A stretch of 64,000 bases of DNA from Spongiibacter sp. IMCC21906 (GCF_001010805.1 NZ_CP011477.1:3404501-3468500), one strand, 5' to 3'; positions 1-10,196 are shown, counted from the first letter of the stretch. Notes: generated by a model from the letters alone, not told the origin. Program-made: numbers and translations.

Positions 1-140
1 AGCTCCACCGAAGGAATCACTTTGACGGGGATACGAGCCACTTTTTCGGCGCCGCGAAGCTTTTCGCCTTGCACGACCTTTTTATTAGCAGGGCGCTGAA
101 CCTGAACGGTTGTCGTTTTCTGTTCTACATCGCTGCTCAT
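1..140 (-). CDS. lipA: Lipoyl synthase LipA, N-terminal part (runs off the window)
   Basis: Only the first 46 codons are inside the window. The translation ends in a [18 protein letters not shown] stretch, which is the usual segment just before the radical-SAM core of lipoyl synthase. The enzyme inserts two sulfurs into octanoyl chains on lipoyl domains, after LipB has transferred the octanoyl group. The ATG (138-140, complement) overlaps the lipB TGA in an ATGA arrangement, so translation is probably coupled. The catalytic cysteine motifs lie outside the window and cannot be checked. Confidence 0.85.
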   Translation of the reverse strand, partial: MSSDVEQKTTTVQVQRPANKKVVQGEKLRGAEKVARIPVKVIPSVE

Positions 141-832
141 TGTGACTCCTCCCATTGGGGTAGTGTGTTGTCGTCACTCTCCCTGTATTCGGTATAGGCT
201 AATGTGTTTGCTAACGCCGACGCCAATGCATTGGCCAATGATGACTGACTTGGTACTGGCTGACTTGGGGCCGCCTGAGCAAGCTGTGTGGCAATATCGC
301 TTACCGCCATACCAACGTGACCGCAGGGGTTAATACGCTGAAAAACGCTGAGATCCATGTCGATATTGAGACTCAAGCCATGAAAGCTGCAGCCTCGACG
401 AATCTTTAAGCCCAGTTGGGCTATTTTAGCACCGTTTTCCAGGTAAACACCGGGGGCATCGGGCCGGGGGTGCGCTGGAATAGTTAAATCTGCCAACACA
501 CTGACAATGCTTTGCTCAATGGCGGTAACCAAGTCCCGCACGCCAATACCCAAGCGGCGAAGATCAACCAATACATAGCCAAGCAATTGGCCTGGACCAT
601 GATAGGTGACCTGACCACCGCGATCTACCTGCACCACAGGAATATCACCAGGCATTAACACATGCTCGGCTTTACCTGCCTGGCCTTGAGTAAACACCGG
701 ATCGTGTTCTAAAAACCAGATTTCGTCCCGGCTGTCGGGGCCCCGACTATCTGTATAGCGCTGCATCGCCTGCCAAACAGGCATATATGCTTGCCGACCT
801 AATTGCCGGCACCAGAGGATGTTTTGCGACAT
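137..832 (-). CDS. lipB: Octanoyl-[ACP]:protein N-octanoyltransferase LipB
   Basis: Transfers octanoate from acyl carrier protein to lipoyl-dependent enzymes in the cytoplasm, the first step of de novo lipoate attachment. The 231-residue protein has the family signature [12 protein letters not shown] (about residues 71-82), the catalytic lysine in the [10 protein letters not shown] segment (Lys136) and the catalytic cysteine in NPCGHVGM (Cys170). Length is slightly above the usual ~215 residues because of a low-complexity Ser/Ala/Gln tail (about 185-231). It sits between ybeD and lipA with overlapping ends on both sides, the standard gammaproteobacterial order, which supports a shared transcript. 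Confidence 0.95.
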   Translation of the reverse strand: MSQNILWCRQLGRQAYMPVWQAMQRYTDSRGPDSRDEIWFLEHDPVFTQGQAGKAEHVLMPGDIPVVQVDRGGQVTYHGPGQLLGYVLVDLRRLGIGVRDLVTAIEQSIVSVLADLTIPAHPRPDAPGVYLENGAKIAQLGLKIRRGCSFHGLSLNIDMDLSVFQRINPCGHVGMAVSDIATQLAQAAPSQPVPSQSSLANALASALANTLAYTEYRESDDNTLPQWEESQ

Positions 833-1116
833 TACAGCACCATTTTTACGATGCCGGTCGCCTTGAGGTCAGTAAAGATGTCGTCCAACTGGGGCTTGCC
901 AGTTGCGACGATAGTCACGGTGATAGCGACAAAACGCCCTTCTCGACTTTCTCGTTCGGTGATTAAACTTTCGTCAATATCGCCAGCGTGTTGACGCATT
1001 ATTGCAATGGTTTTTTCACGCAGGGCCGCCCCAGCCTCACCAATTACCTTGATGGGGTAGTCACAGGGAAACTCAATTACAGGCGGCTTTTGCTCAGTCA
1101 CAACTACATCACTCAA
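832..1116 (-). CDS. ybeD: YbeD/DUF493 family small protein
   Basis: A 94-residue protein of the DUF493 (YbeD) family. It is recognised by the opening [16 protein letters not shown] segment and by its fixed place between dacA and lipB. It is a small ACT-like alpha/beta fold; its biochemical role is not settled in the family and nothing here adds to it. It ends one base inside the lipB start codon, so it is probably cotranslated with lipB. All expected length is present. Confidence 0.88.
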   Translation of the reverse strand: MSDVVVTEQKPPVIEFPCDYPIKVIGEAGAALREKTIAIMRQHAGDIDESLITERESREGRFVAITVTIVATGKPQLDDIFTDLKATGIVKMVL

Positions 1117-1125
1117 AAAATAAAT

Positions 1126-2295
1126 TTATGAAAACAACCCAAGAAAAAACAACACAATGCTGTCCCAAAGCCGCTTAAAGATACTGCCTTGCTCAACATT
1201 TTCTAACGCCACCAGCGGTACATTCACCTGCTGCTCGCCGTTGAGGGTCACAACCAGCTCACCGTATTCCTCGTCGCCACTAATTGGCGCCACCAAGGTG
1301 TCGTCAACGTTAAGCTGTGCGTTTAAAGAATCGCTTTTACCCCTAGGAATCGTCAGATAAACGTCTTCCTTCACTCCCAGAGCCACGGAGTCGGCGCTGC
1401 CCTTCCAAACTTTGTTTGTGGTCAGTTCAGTGCCAGAAGCATAGAGATGATGGGTTTCAAAATAGCGAAAACCATAGGACAGCAGCTTTTGGGTTTCACG
1501 CTCCCGAGCAGATTGACTGCTGGCGCCCATCACCACCGAGATCAAGCGCATGCCGTCGCGCTTAGCTGACGTCACCAAACAATAACCAGCCTCTTCTGTA
1601 TGCCCGGTTTTTAAGCCATCCACGCTGGGGTCAGTCCACAGCAAGCCATTGCGGTTGGTTTGTTTAATACCGTTATAGGTAAAGTCTTTTTGACTATACA
1701 GTGCATATTCGTCGGGGTGCTGAATAATCGCCTTAGCCAAAATAGCCAAATCCCGTGGCGACGTGTAATGATCAGGGTCGGGCAAACCATGAGAATTCAC
1801 ATAATGGGTGTTGGTCATTCCCAAACGTTTGGCATGCTGATTCATCATGCCGGCAAAGGCTTCTTCACTGCCTGCCAGATATTCAGCAACGGCAACAGTG
1901 GAGTCGTTGCCAGAAGAAATCACGATTCCTTTATGCAGATCGTGCAAGTTGACCTGTTTACCCACCTCTATCCACATCAGTGAAGAGCCCGCAAAAACCG
2001 GGTTTTGAGCCCACGCATTTTTGCTGATGGTTACCATATCATCGTTACTGACTTGCCCTCGGTCTAACTCATATGACAGCACATAGCTGGTCATCAGCTT
2101 GGTTAAGCTGGCAGGAGGCAAACGTTGATCGGCATTGTGCTCAATGAGCACCTCGCCACTATCGGCATCAACCAATAAATAAGCGCTGGCTGCAACCGCA
2201 GGTGGAGAGGGGATAAGATCTGGTTGCGTCAGCGCTGGCGCCGAGGCAAACAGCACGGTTGCCGCTATTAATAGTTTTTTTAACATATCTCTCAT
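1126..2295 (-). CDS. dacA: D-alanyl-D-alanine carboxypeptidase (PBP5/6 family, DacA)
   Basis: Removes the terminal D-Ala from peptidoglycan pentapeptides in the periplasm, which limits cross-linking and helps set cell shape. The 389-residue protein has a signal peptide (1 to about 23), the SLTK active-site tetrad with Ser63 and Lys66, the SGN triad (128-130) and KTG (229-231). A C-terminal beta domain follows. The last ~20 residues (KRLWDSIVLFFLGLFS) form the amphipathic membrane anchor typical of this family. It follows rlpA by 56 bases on the same strand and fits the cell-wall gene cluster. Confidence 0.95.
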   Translation of the reverse strand: MRDMLKKLLIAATVLFASAPALTQPDLIPSPPAVAASAYLLVDADSGEVLIEHNADQRLPPASLTKLMTSYVLSYELDRGQVSNDDMVTISKNAWAQNPVFAGSSLMWIEVGKQVNLHDLHKGIVISSGNDSTVAVAEYLAGSEEAFAGMMNQHAKRLGMTNTHYVNSHGLPDPDHYTSPRDLAILAKAIIQHPDEYALYSQKDFTYNGIKQTNRNGLLWTDPSVDGLKTGHTEEAGYCLVTSAKRDGMRLISVVMGASSQSARERETQKLLSYGFRYFETHHLYASGTELTTNKVWKGSADSVALGVKEDVYLTIPRGKSDSLNAQLNVDDTLVAPISGDEEYGELVVTLNGEQQVNVPLVALENVEQGSIFKRLWDSIVLFFLGLFS

Positions 2296-2351
2296 TCTTT
2301 GTTTTAAGCGTTCTTATAAACGTTCCATTAAACGCAGGTATTAAGGCTGCT

Positions 2352-3218
2352 TCAGCCTTTATCGCCATGCTCGACGATAAGGCTTGTTCCCCCGGTCCAA
2401 CGCTTTTTAACAAGCTTTTTGGCTGCTTGCGCAGAAGGATAGTCGGCAAACGGGCCAATTCTGACACGGTGCAAGGCATCATCACCGCTCGCTACCGCCA
2501 CTGGATAACTTAAATCTGCGCTCAGTTTAGCCTGCAAACGATTGGCTGAGGACAATTGGCTAAAGGCTCCCACCTGCAGATAGTATTTTGCCTGCTCTGC
2601 CAACGCGGCCGTGCGCATATTATCCGTGTCAATGACCTCGATTTCCACCTCAGCAGTGCCTTGTTCAGCATAACCAAGCTTTACTGCCGCAGCATAAGAC
2701 AAATCAATAATGCGATCTGAGTGAAACGGACCGCGGTCATTGACCCGCACCACCGCTTGGCGACCATTATCAAGATTGGTCACCTTGACATATACCGGAA
2801 TCGGCAAGGTCTTATGAGCCGCGCTCATGGCGTAAAGACTGTAAATTTCGCCATTGGACGTTTTGCGACCATGAAACTTGGTGCCATACCAAGAGGCCAT
2901 CCCCCGCTGGCGAAAGCCGCGATAGTCGTCCTCTAGCTCATAGACTTTGCCCATTACCTGATACGGGCTGATATTGCCATTGACTTTAATAATATCGAAG
3001 CGCGGTACCGCGTCGGCAATTAAGTTAGGGTCAAGGGTCTTCAGTGGGGCGCCATCTTGAAGTTCGTCAAGGGGGGTATCGGGATCGTAAAAGGGCTCGA
3101 CACTCACCGCCGCCTCCTCAGACGGTGGTGGCGGCGGTTTCGTTGGAGATTCGAGTGTTGTACATGCGCTGATGAACAGTGCTGATACCAGGAAAAACCC
3201 ACGACTTCTCAGCATCAT
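2352..3218 (-). CDS. rlpA: Septal ring lytic transglycosylase RlpA (lipoprotein with SPOR domain)
   Basis: An outer-membrane lipoprotein that cleaves glycan strands lacking stem peptides at the septum. The signal peptide ends in the lipobox ISAC, giving Cys19 as the lipidated residue. The double-psi beta-barrel RlpA core carries GMASWYGTKFHGRKTSNGE and the VNDRGPF segment with the catalytic aspartate. A SPOR domain fills about residues 215-285 and should target the protein to denuded septal glycan. The 3-prime end of mltB overlaps the start by four bases (ATGA), so the genes are likely coupled. Length 288 is normal. Confidence 0.93.
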   Translation of the reverse strand: MMLRSRGFFLVSALFISACTTLESPTKPPPPPSEEAAVSVEPFYDPDTPLDELQDGAPLKTLDPNLIADAVPRFDIIKVNGNISPYQVMGKVYELEDDYRGFRQRGMASWYGTKFHGRKTSNGEIYSLYAMSAAHKTLPIPVYVKVTNLDNGRQAVVRVNDRGPFHSDRIIDLSYAAAVKLGYAEQGTAEVEIEVIDTDNMRTAALAEQAKYYLQVGAFSQLSSANRLQAKLSADLSYPVAVASGDDALHRVRIGPFADYPSAQAAKKLVKKRWTGGTSLIVEHGDKG

Positions 3219-4255
3219 TCAGCAGTCTCAGCGCCTACTCTTGCCGCAATCATCTGGCTCAACTGGTAAGCCGCCATCGCATACATCGCGCTGTGGTTAT
3301 AGCGTGTAATGACGTAAAAGTTTTGCAAGCCCATCCAATACTCATCACCTTCGTCGCCATCCAAGCGCATTGCCGTGGCCTTCATACCCGGTTTTACGTC
3401 AGTGTGATCAGGCTTAATGCCCCCTTTACTCAGTTCTGCGACGGTTTTCGTTGGCTTGAGGCCCGTATTAAACAAGGTGTCGTCATAGTTCTCTGCCAGA
3501 ACGATCGAACTCACCACCGGCGCTCCTTTTTTCCAGCCATGTTTGGCGAAATAATTGGCCACACTACCAATGGCATCCACGGGGTTATTGACGATATCGA
3601 CTTGACCATCACCATCAAAATCGACGGCATAGGCGCGGTAACTGCTGGGGATAAACTGACCAAAACCCATCGCCCCGGCGTAAGAACCTTTTAACTCGTA
3701 GGGGTCAAAATGCTGCTCGCGCACCATCATGAGATATTGCTCTAACTGGCCCAAGAAAAATTCACTGCGCCGGGGATAATCAAAGCCCAAGGTCGCCAAC
3801 GCATCTACCACCCGGTAGCTGCCCATATTGGAGCCATAGCGGGTTTCCACACCGATAATACCGACGATCATCCACGCGGGAACACCATAGGTTTTTTCAG
3901 CTCGCTCTAGCGTTTTTCTATGCTCATTCCAGAATTTGGCGCCCAAATTAATCCGGGATTCCTGAATAAAGATCTTACGGTAGCGTCCCCACGTCATCAC
4001 TGATTCAGCTGGGCGCGACATGGCATCCAAAATAGATTGTTTCTTTTCAGCTTGGCTAAGAATGCCTTGTACCCACTCCCGATCAAAGCCGTGTTTTTCC
4101 ACCATTTTATTGACGAAGGCCTGACTTCCAGCGTGGCCGCTATAATCAGCCCATGCGCCAGGCATAGCCATAAGCGCCGCCAGCCCAGCAGCTGCCAAAC
4201 GGGGAATGAATTTTCTAAAAATGCCTTTATTGTGTTTGTTCACGTTCGATCCCAT
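3215..4255 (-). CDS. mltB: Lytic murein transglycosylase B
   Basis: Cleaves the MurNAc-GlcNAc bond of peptidoglycan with formation of 1,6-anhydroMurNAc. The 346-residue protein has a signal peptide (to about residue 36) and the family-3 lytic transglycosylase core: VGIIGVETRYGSN with the probable catalytic Glu137, then GAMGFGQFIPSSY and DFDGDGQVDI. There is no lipobox cysteine, unlike E. coli MltB, so it is more likely soluble in the periplasm (Slt-like MltB). An alternative GTG start lies four codons further in (4243). It follows rodA by three bases and overlaps rlpA. Confidence 0.93.
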   Translation of the reverse strand: MGSNVNKHNKGIFRKFIPRLAAAGLAALMAMPGAWADYSGHAGSQAFVNKMVEKHGFDREWVQGILSQAEKKQSILDAMSRPAESVMTWGRYRKIFIQESRINLGAKFWNEHRKTLERAEKTYGVPAWMIVGIIGVETRYGSNMGSYRVVDALATLGFDYPRRSEFFLGQLEQYLMMVREQHFDPYELKGSYAGAMGFGQFIPSSYRAYAVDFDGDGQVDIVNNPVDAIGSVANYFAKHGWKKGAPVVSSIVLAENYDDTLFNTGLKPTKTVAELSKGGIKPDHTDVKPGMKATAMRLDGDEGDEYWMGLQNFYVITRYNHSAMYAMAAYQLSQMIAARVGAETAE

Positions 4256-4258
4256 TCA

Positions 4259-5407
4259 TTATTGATGTACCAGACGCTCGTCTGCCCGTATTCCCATCAG
4301 GATACCAAAACCAACCAGCAAGGTGATGAGAGATGTTCCCCCTTGACTGACAAGAGGCAACGGTACTCCGACTACCGGCAGTAGGCCAGATACCATGCCC
4401 ATATTTACAAATACATAGACAAAAAAAGTCAGGATAATACTCCCGCCCAATAAACGGCCAAAGCACTGGGTTGCCTGGGTCGCGATCCAAATTCCCCGGC
4501 TAATAATCAAACCGTAGAGCAGCAACAGCAGCAACACCCCCCGCAAACCGAACTCTTCCGCGAGAACGGCGATAATAAAATCAGTGTGGCTTTCTGGTAG
4601 AAAATCCAGATGCGACTGGGTGCCATGCAGCCAACTTTTGCCGTCAAACCCGCCAGATCCAATGGCGGTTTTGGACTGAATAATATTCCAACCCGCCCCT
4701 AGCTTGTCACTTTCCGGGTTCAATAGGGTTAAAACCCGCTGGCGCTGGTAACCGTGCATCACAAAATGCCACATCGGATAAATCGACAGCGCCACCAAGG
4801 TCAAACCACTAAAAATAAACGTCCAGCTAATACCCGCCAGAAATAACACAAACACCCCAGAAGTGGCGACCAATATCGAGGTGCCCAAATCTGGCTGAAT
4901 GGCGACCAGGACGGTGGGCAGCATAATCAACACCAAACTGCCCGCAGAATGCTTAGCGGCTGGGGGCAAGGGATGGCTGGCAAGATACCAAGCCAGCGCC
5001 ATGGGGATCACCAGCTTGGCAAGCTCTGACGGCTGAAACCGAAAACCAACAATATTTAGCCAGCGCTGCGCACCTTTGGCGTCCGCCCCTAAGAACTCGA
5101 CGCCCACCAGCAAAAAGAGACAAACAATATAGGCAAATGGCGCCCAGCGCTTTAATTGCTCTGGGCGGATTTGCGCCACCAAAATCATCACCACAAAAGC
5201 CACTGACAAAAATCGGCCCTGACGCAGTACCGAAGCCATATTTTGATCGCTGGCACTATATAGCACCGTCAACCCCACCCCGGCCAAAATCAATAGCAAA
5301 ATGAGTAATGGCATATCAATACGCAATCGTCGACTGATACTGCGCTGGCCATGCATACTGTGACCATCGCCCGGCAATTGGCGCAAAAAATCACTGTTAC
5401 TCATCAC
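4259..5407 (-). CDS. rodA: Peptidoglycan glycosyltransferase RodA (SEDS)
   Basis: The SEDS-family polymerase of the elongasome; it polymerises lipid II into glycan strands together with PBP2. The 382-residue protein has about ten hydrophobic segments and conserved SEDS stretches, including GAQRWLNIVGFRFQPSELAK, QPDLGTS, and the C-terminal GLLPVVGVPLPLVSQGGTS. The gene overlaps the end of mrdA by 11 bases, the normal coupling of PBP2 with RodA. The cytoplasmic N-terminus (about 30 residues) is a little longer than in E. coli. Confidence 0.96.
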   Translation of the reverse strand: MMSNSDFLRQLPGDGHSMHGQRSISRRLRIDMPLLILLLILAGVGLTVLYSASDQNMASVLRQGRFLSVAFVVMILVAQIRPEQLKRWAPFAYIVCLFLLVGVEFLGADAKGAQRWLNIVGFRFQPSELAKLVIPMALAWYLASHPLPPAAKHSAGSLVLIMLPTVLVAIQPDLGTSILVATSGVFVLFLAGISWTFIFSGLTLVALSIYPMWHFVMHGYQRQRVLTLLNPESDKLGAGWNIIQSKTAIGSGGFDGKSWLHGTQSHLDFLPESHTDFIIAVLAEEFGLRGVLLLLLLYGLIISRGIWIATQATQCFGRLLGGSIILTFFVYVFVNMGMVSGLLPVVGVPLPLVSQGGTSLITLLVGFGILMGIRADERLVHQ

Positions 5408-7265
5408 TTACCCTCGGCTGCTCAGCCATATAGTCTGGCGCGTCATCACCCAGCAAATACGCATCTAGCACCCGGCGGGCTACCGGGCCGGCCACACTGC
5501 CCCCATGTTCACCATTTTCTATCACCACTGCCACCGCCAACTTGGGGTCCTCTGCCGGCGCAAAAGCAATAAACAGAGCATGATCTCGTTTACGTAGCTC
5601 CAACGCCTCGGAGTCATAGCGCTCTCCTGCGGCAATGCCGACGACTTGTGCCGTGCCCGTCTTGCCTGCCAAACGATAAGGCAAATTTTTAGTTAAGCCT
5701 CGCGCCGTGCCACGGGAGCCATGAACAACGCTCTCCATCGCCTTAATCACCGATTTCCAGTGGGCGCCTGGCATATCTTCAATTTTCCCCAAGAGTGGAG
5801 CAGAGATCGTCTCCTCTCCCACCGAGGCTAACAGTCTAGGGGCCCGCAATTCACCCCTTGAGGCCAGCACCGTGGTCATAACCGCCAGCTGTAGTGGTGT
5901 CGCCAAGGTAAAGCCTTGGCCAATACCCACATTAATAGTTTCGCCGGGGTACCAGTGAACGCCACGGCTACGTTGCTTCCACTCCCGGGAAGGCAACAGC
6001 CCTGCCCGCTCATTCGTATTATCAATGCCCGTTACGTCACCAAGACCAAAACGGACGCCAAAATCATGCAGTTTATCGATACCTAATTTGTGGGCCAATT
6101 CATAAAAGTAGACATCGCAAGACTCTTGTACGGCCTGCTCCAAATCGACTCGGGTGCCATGGCCACCCCGCTTCCAGTCGCGGTAACGACGGCTGTCATT
6201 AGGCAGCGAGAAATAACCAGGATCGTAATACGTTGTCGATGGGGTGACAGCGCCATAATACAAACCCGCCAAACCCCAAATAGGCTTAATGGTGGAGGCC
6301 GGGGGATACTGTCCCTGCAAGGCCCGGTTATATAACGGCAAATCTAAATCCGAGCGCAGCGCTGAATAATCTTTAGAGCTAATGCCATTTACAAATAAGT
6401 TAGCGTCGTAGCTGGGCGCACTGACCATGGCCACGACACCGCCATCTCGCGGGTCTATCGCCACAACAGCGCCCCGGCGCCCCTCCATTGCTTTGGCCGC
6501 AATCCGCTGCACTTCGGCATCGACGTGCAGATGAATATCGCCCCCCGGCAGCGGATCATGACGCTCCAACACCCGCAATATCCTGCCGTGGGCGTTGGTT
6601 TCAACGTTTTGATAGCCCACCGTGCCATGCAAAATATCTTCGTAATACTGCTCTAAACCGATTTTACCGATGTAGTGGGTACCGCTGTAATTAACCGGAT
6701 CGATCTCTTGTTGTTCTTGGGCATTGATACGCCCCACATACCCCAACATATGTGCAAACAAATCGCCAAAGGGGTAGTGCCGGACCAGCTGCGCGTCTAT
6801 CTCAACACCGGGAAAGCGGTGTCGATTAACCGACACCACCGCAATTTCATGCTCGCTTAAGCGAAACTTTAAAGGAATAGCCTGGTAAGGCCGCCCCCGG
6901 CGATTGCGAAAGTCCTCAATATCATCTTCATCCAGCTCCACCAGCTTAGAGAGCCCAGCCAGGGTCTCCTCCATATCAGGTACCCGTTCCTTAACAACAG
7001 TCAGGGTATAACTGGGAATATTTTCGGCCAACAACACGCCATTACGATCAAAAATCAGTCCCCGCTTTGGGGCGATAGGCAGCAGCTGAATCCGGTTGCG
7101 GTCAGACTGGGTGATATACACCTGGTAGTCGACAATTTGTAGCTGGGTATAACGGGCGACAAGGATTCCCGTCATGATCATAACAATCAGCACCGACACC
7201 AATATTCTTCTGCGATAAACCAAACGCTCACGGAAGGTATTTTTAAGTGCCTGACGACGGGGCAT
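5397..7265 (-). CDS. mrdA: Penicillin-binding protein 2 (elongation transpeptidase)
   Basis: Class B transpeptidase that cross-links lateral-wall peptidoglycan with RodA. From the chosen ATG the protein has 622 residues: a short cytoplasmic tail, one membrane segment (about 21-42), a pedestal domain, and the transpeptidase domain with PPASTIKP (Ser324, Lys327), ESCDVY as the second motif, and KTGTAQV. I chose the ATG at 7263-7265 because it overlaps the rlmH stop as TAATG and the N-terminus then aligns with E. coli PBP2. An in-frame GTG at 7301 would add 12 residues; neither has a clear Shine-Dalgarno sequence. Confidence 0.94.
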   Translation of the reverse strand: MPRRQALKNTFRERLVYRRRILVSVLIVMIMTGILVARYTQLQIVDYQVYITQSDRNRIQLLPIAPKRGLIFDRNGVLLAENIPSYTLTVVKERVPDMEETLAGLSKLVELDEDDIEDFRNRRGRPYQAIPLKFRLSEHEIAVVSVNRHRFPGVEIDAQLVRHYPFGDLFAHMLGYVGRINAQEQQEIDPVNYSGTHYIGKIGLEQYYEDILHGTVGYQNVETNAHGRILRVLERHDPLPGGDIHLHVDAEVQRIAAKAMEGRRGAVVAIDPRDGGVVAMVSAPSYDANLFVNGISSKDYSALRSDLDLPLYNRALQGQYPPASTIKPIWGLAGLYYGAVTPSTTYYDPGYFSLPNDSRRYRDWKRGGHGTRVDLEQAVQESCDVYFYELAHKLGIDKLHDFGVRFGLGDVTGIDNTNERAGLLPSREWKQRSRGVHWYPGETINVGIGQGFTLATPLQLAVMTTVLASRGELRAPRLLASVGEETISAPLLGKIEDMPGAHWKSVIKAMESVVHGSRGTARGLTKNLPYRLAGKTGTAQVVGIAAGERYDSEALELRKRDHALFIAFAPAEDPKLAVAVVIENGEHGGSVAGPVARRVLDAYLLGDDAPDYMAEQPRVSDE

Positions 7266-7732
7266 TAGCGATGGTAGGGATGGTTGCTGAGAATGGTCCA
7301 CGCGCGATAAAGCTGTTCAACAAACAGCACTCGCACTAATGGGTGCGGCATGGTCATGGCGGATAAGGACCATTTTTGAGCGGCCAGCTCAATACAGCCA
7401 GGATGTAAACCATCGGGGCCCCCGACCAGAATACTGATATTGTCACCGTCCATCAGCCAGTCATCTAAGGCCGTAGCCAGGCCTTCGGTGCTCTGGGGCT
7501 TACCCTTTACATCCAAGGCAATCACCCGGTCAGCGGGATTAATTGTGGCGAGCATCGCTTCGCCCTCTTGGGCAATAGCGCGATGAATATCACTGCCCTT
7601 AGCCCGTTTGGCTAGCGGCAGCTCGCGAATTTCAAAATTGAACTCAGGGGGGAGACGCTTTTGGTATTCAGCAACCCCCGCCTCCACCCAAGCCGGCATT
7701 TTTGTGCCGACACAAATTAAACTAATCTTCAT
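7265..7732 (-). CDS. rlmH: 23S rRNA pseudouridine(1915)-N3-methyltransferase RlmH
   Basis: A SPOUT-fold methyltransferase that modifies pseudouridine 1915 in helix 69 of 23S rRNA. The 155-residue protein begins [13 protein letters not shown] and has the SAM-binding knot segments VIALDVKGK and [12 protein letters not shown], with the C-terminal [15 protein letters not shown], all family hallmarks. The reading frame is open 16 codons further upstream, but the internal ATG at 7732 gives the exact E. coli length and start. The start lies within the last codons of rsfS, so the two are probably coupled. Confidence 0.95.
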   Translation of the reverse strand: MKISLICVGTKMPAWVEAGVAEYQKRLPPEFNFEIRELPLAKRAKGSDIHRAIAQEGEAMLATINPADRVIALDVKGKPQSTEGLATALDDWLMDGDNISILVGGPDGLHPGCIELAAQKWSLSAMTMPHPLVRVLFVEQLYRAWTILSNHPYHR

Positions 7733-8072
7733 TCTGATCGTCGTTGCTCGCAGGCACTTGCCACAGCCGCTCAAGATCATAAAACTCCCGAGCTTCGGGC
7801 AGCATTACATGCACCACCACATCGCCAAAATCCACTAGAACCCAATCAGAAGAACGCTGCCCTTCCATACCAATCGGCGTCGCACCCAGCTTTTTAGCCT
7901 CAACCCAAACATTGTCTGCAAGGGACTTAACATGACGACTAGAAGTACCGCTGCAGACCACCATGTAGTCAGTAACGCCGCTGATGCCTCGAACGTCTAT
8001 GGTCACAATATCGCGACCTTTACGCTCTTCTAGGGCGTTCAAAATAGTGGTTTTCAATTGTTCAACATCCAT
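7722..8072 (-). CDS. rsfS: Ribosome silencing factor RsfS
   Basis: Binds ribosomal protein uL14 and blocks subunit joining under nutrient limitation. The 116-residue protein has the family core [19 protein letters not shown] and [16 protein letters not shown], followed by [20 protein letters not shown]. The gene starts on the final base of nadD and runs into rlmH, the common nadD-rsfS-rlmH order. Confidence 0.95.
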   Translation of the reverse strand: MDVEQLKTTILNALEERKGRDIVTIDVRGISGVTDYMVVCSGTSSRHVKSLADNVWVEAKKLGATPIGMEGQRSSDWVLVDFGDVVVHVMLPEAREFYDLERLWQVPASNDDQNED

Positions 8073-8740
8073 TAATGGTGGGTTTCCTGTGATTCAGGTC
8101 GGTAAAGGCCTTGTTCATTGATGATACGTCTCACTCCTTCTGGTAACAGATAGCGTATCGAAAGCCCGTCGGCAATACGACGGCGAATATCCGTTGCCGA
8201 AATTGCCAACTGGGACAATTGCAGGCGATGGATATTACCGCAGGGTTCAGCGAGCAACGCCGCGCGGTCATCCACCCAACGCGGGGCGAGAAACGCTTCG
8301 ACTTCCTTGGCTATCGCCAAGGGAAATTCCGGGCGCTCCAGCACCACTAAATGGGCACTGTCAAAAATACGCCGCCAATCCTGCCAGCGGTGTAACTGAT
8401 TAAAGGCATCGCTGCCCACAATAAAAATCAACGCCACATCAGGCCCACAGTCCTGGCGAAGCTCTGCTAAAGTCTCTGCACTGTAAGACGGCCCGGAACG
8501 CTGAAGTTCCCTGCCCTCTACTGCCAGCCCCGGTTCATCAGCAATGGCGTCGGCAACCATCGCCAATCGCAGCTCGCTGCTCGCTCCAGGCCTATCCCGT
8601 AATGGCGGTTTGTGACTGGGCATTAACCGCAGTTCATCCACCGCCAAGGTTTCTTTTAGCTCCAGGGCAGACCTTAAATGACCGTGATGAACCGGGTCAA
8701 AGGTACCACCAAAAATAGCAATACTATTACGCGACATCAC
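8072..8740 (-). CDS. nadD: Nicotinate-nucleotide adenylyltransferase NadD
   Basis: Adenylates nicotinate mononucleotide to form deamido-NAD in NAD synthesis. The 222-residue protein has the nucleotidyltransferase signature [17 protein letters not shown] near the N-terminus and the C-terminal [10 protein letters not shown], equivalent to the ISSTxxR motif. Two adjacent methionines are possible starts (8740 or 8737). It follows proA by three bases and overlaps rsfS by one, so the order proA-nadD-rsfS-rlmH-mrdA looks like one transcription unit. Confidence 0.94.
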   Translation of the reverse strand: MMSRNSIAIFGGTFDPVHHGHLRSALELKETLAVDELRLMPSHKPPLRDRPGASSELRLAMVADAIADEPGLAVEGRELQRSGPSYSAETLAELRQDCGPDVALIFIVGSDAFNQLHRWQDWRRIFDSAHLVVLERPEFPLAIAKEVEAFLAPRWVDDRAALLAEPCGNIHRLQLSQLAISATDIRRRIADGLSIRYLLPEGVRRIINEQGLYRPESQETHH

Positions 8741-8743
8741 AAG

Positions 8744-9997
8744 CTACTGGCGGATGTGGCCGTCGCCCAGAACAATGTACTTCTGGGAGGTTAAACCCTC
8801 TAAGCCAACCGGGCCGCGAGCGTGAATTTTATCGGTGGAGATACCAATTTCCGCGCCCAAGCCATACTCAAAACCGTCGGCAAAGCGGGTAGAGGCATTA
8901 ATCATCACCGAACTGGAATCGACCTCCCGAAGAAAGCGGCGGCCCACCGTGTAGTTTTCGGTGACGATAGACTCAGTGTGACCCGAGCTGTAACGGGCAA
9001 TATGATCCATGGCTTCATCTACCCCCGATACCACACGGATAGACAGCACCGGCGCGAGATACTCGGTAGCCCAATCTTCATCACTGGCCTCTAGCGCACT
9101 CACAATCTGCCGGGTACGTGGGCAACCCCGCAGTTCAACGCCTTTATTTTGCAAAGATTGCGCAATGCCGGGCAGCAAATCTTCCGCTCGGCTCTCCGCA
9201 ACCAACAGCGTTTCCATGGTATTGCAGGTGCCATAGCGATGGGATTTGGCGTTCACCGAAATGGCCAGGGCTTTGTCAGAATCTGCAGCATCGTCAAGAT
9301 ACACATGACAAATACCATCAAGATGTTTAATGACCGTAACGCTGGCATCCCGCGAAATCCGCTCGATGAGCCCCTTGCCACCACGGGGTACAACCACATC
9401 GACATATTCTGGCATAGTGATTAACTCACCCACCGCAGCCCGGTCTGTTGTTTCCAACACCTGTACTGCTGAGTCGGGCAAACCCGCTGCCTGCAAGCCT
9501 TCTTTAATACACGCCGCCAGTGCCTGGTTGGAATGTATCGCCTCAGAGCCACCTCTCAAAATCGCGGCATTACCTGACTTTAGGCATAAACTCGCCGCTT
9601 CAATGGTCACATTGGGGCGACTTTCATAAATAATTCCCACCACGCCCAAAGGCACCCGCATACGGCCAACTTGTATACCACTGGGACGGTAGTTTAAATC
9701 ACTGATTGCACCAACCGGATCAGCCAACCCAGCCACCTGATGCAGTCCCTCAACCATAGCGTCGATGCGAGCCGGGGTCAGAGCCAAACGATCGAGCAAA
9801 GCCTCGTCCAAACCCGAGGCGCGCCCTGCGTCCAGGTCTTTCTCATTAGCTTGAATGATATTGGACTGATGCGCAGCAATCGCTGTCGCCATCGCCAGCA
9901 AAGCGCTATTTTTAACGCCGCTGTCTGCTGCGGCAACCACCCGGGACGCCGTCCGGGCCTGCTGCCCCACCTGATTCATGTATTGCTTGATATCCAT
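8744..9997 (-). CDS. proA: Gamma-glutamyl phosphate reductase ProA
   Basis: Reduces gamma-glutamyl phosphate to glutamate semialdehyde with NADPH, the second step of proline synthesis. The 417-residue protein shows [28 protein letters not shown], the catalytic-cysteine segment [15 protein letters not shown], and [12 protein letters not shown]. The open frame continues 42 codons further upstream, but that extension has no family similarity and lies in promoter sequence; [15 protein letters not shown] at 9997 matches the family N-terminus. It is probably the first gene of the transcript running down to rodA and beyond. Confidence 0.94.
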   Translation of the reverse strand: MDIKQYMNQVGQQARTASRVVAAADSGVKNSALLAMATAIAAHQSNIIQANEKDLDAGRASGLDEALLDRLALTPARIDAMVEGLHQVAGLADPVGAISDLNYRPSGIQVGRMRVPLGVVGIIYESRPNVTIEAASLCLKSGNAAILRGGSEAIHSNQALAACIKEGLQAAGLPDSAVQVLETTDRAAVGELITMPEYVDVVVPRGGKGLIERISRDASVTVIKHLDGICHVYLDDAADSDKALAISVNAKSHRYGTCNTMETLLVAESRAEDLLPGIAQSLQNKGVELRGCPRTRQIVSALEASDEDWATEYLAPVLSIRVVSGVDEAMDHIARYSSGHTESIVTENYTVGRRFLREVDSSSVMINASTRFADGFEYGLGAEIGISTDKIHARGPVGLEGLTSQKYIVLGDGHIRQ

Positions 9998-10034
9998 AGA
10001 CCGGAAAAACCTTGCTCGCACTATCGACAAAAGG

Positions 10035-10070
10035 CCGACAGTATACCGGATTGCCGGGATAGCAGGCGAG
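10035..10070 (-). promoter_or_regulatory. Candidate sigma-70 promoter of proA
   Basis: On the minus strand a good -10 hexamer TATACT (complement of 10040-10045) is preceded by an extended CCGG. The -35 at 17-base spacing is weak (CGCCTG). A start near 10033 would leave a leader of about 36 bases before the proA ATG. The hexamer lies just downstream of a likely terminator (10137-10157), which is where a new promoter would be expected. Confidence 0.35.
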
Positions 10071-10136
10071 AAGCAATAACACAAAGGGTTTAAGCTTTTG
10101 AGGCAAAAGCGATCACAAGGCAATTTTTATCAAGAC

Positions 10137-10157
10137 AAAAGGCGATAATCGCCCTTT
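10137..10157 (-). terminator. Rho-independent terminator of the MMPL/Lon-domain genes
   Basis: The plus strand reads AAAAGGCGA-TAA-TCGCC-C-TTT. Read on the minus strand this is a GGCGA/TCGCC hairpin followed by TTTTGTCTT. It lies 40 bases after the stop of the Lon-domain gene and before the candidate proA promoter. Confidence 0.55.
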
Positions 10158-10196
10158 CAAGGCAGGCCTATAGCAAAGAACTCGATACAGTACAGT

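Noticed and set aside
3179-3694. 171-codon plus-strand frame opposite rlpA/mltB
   Set aside because: Shadow of two well-supported cell-wall genes.
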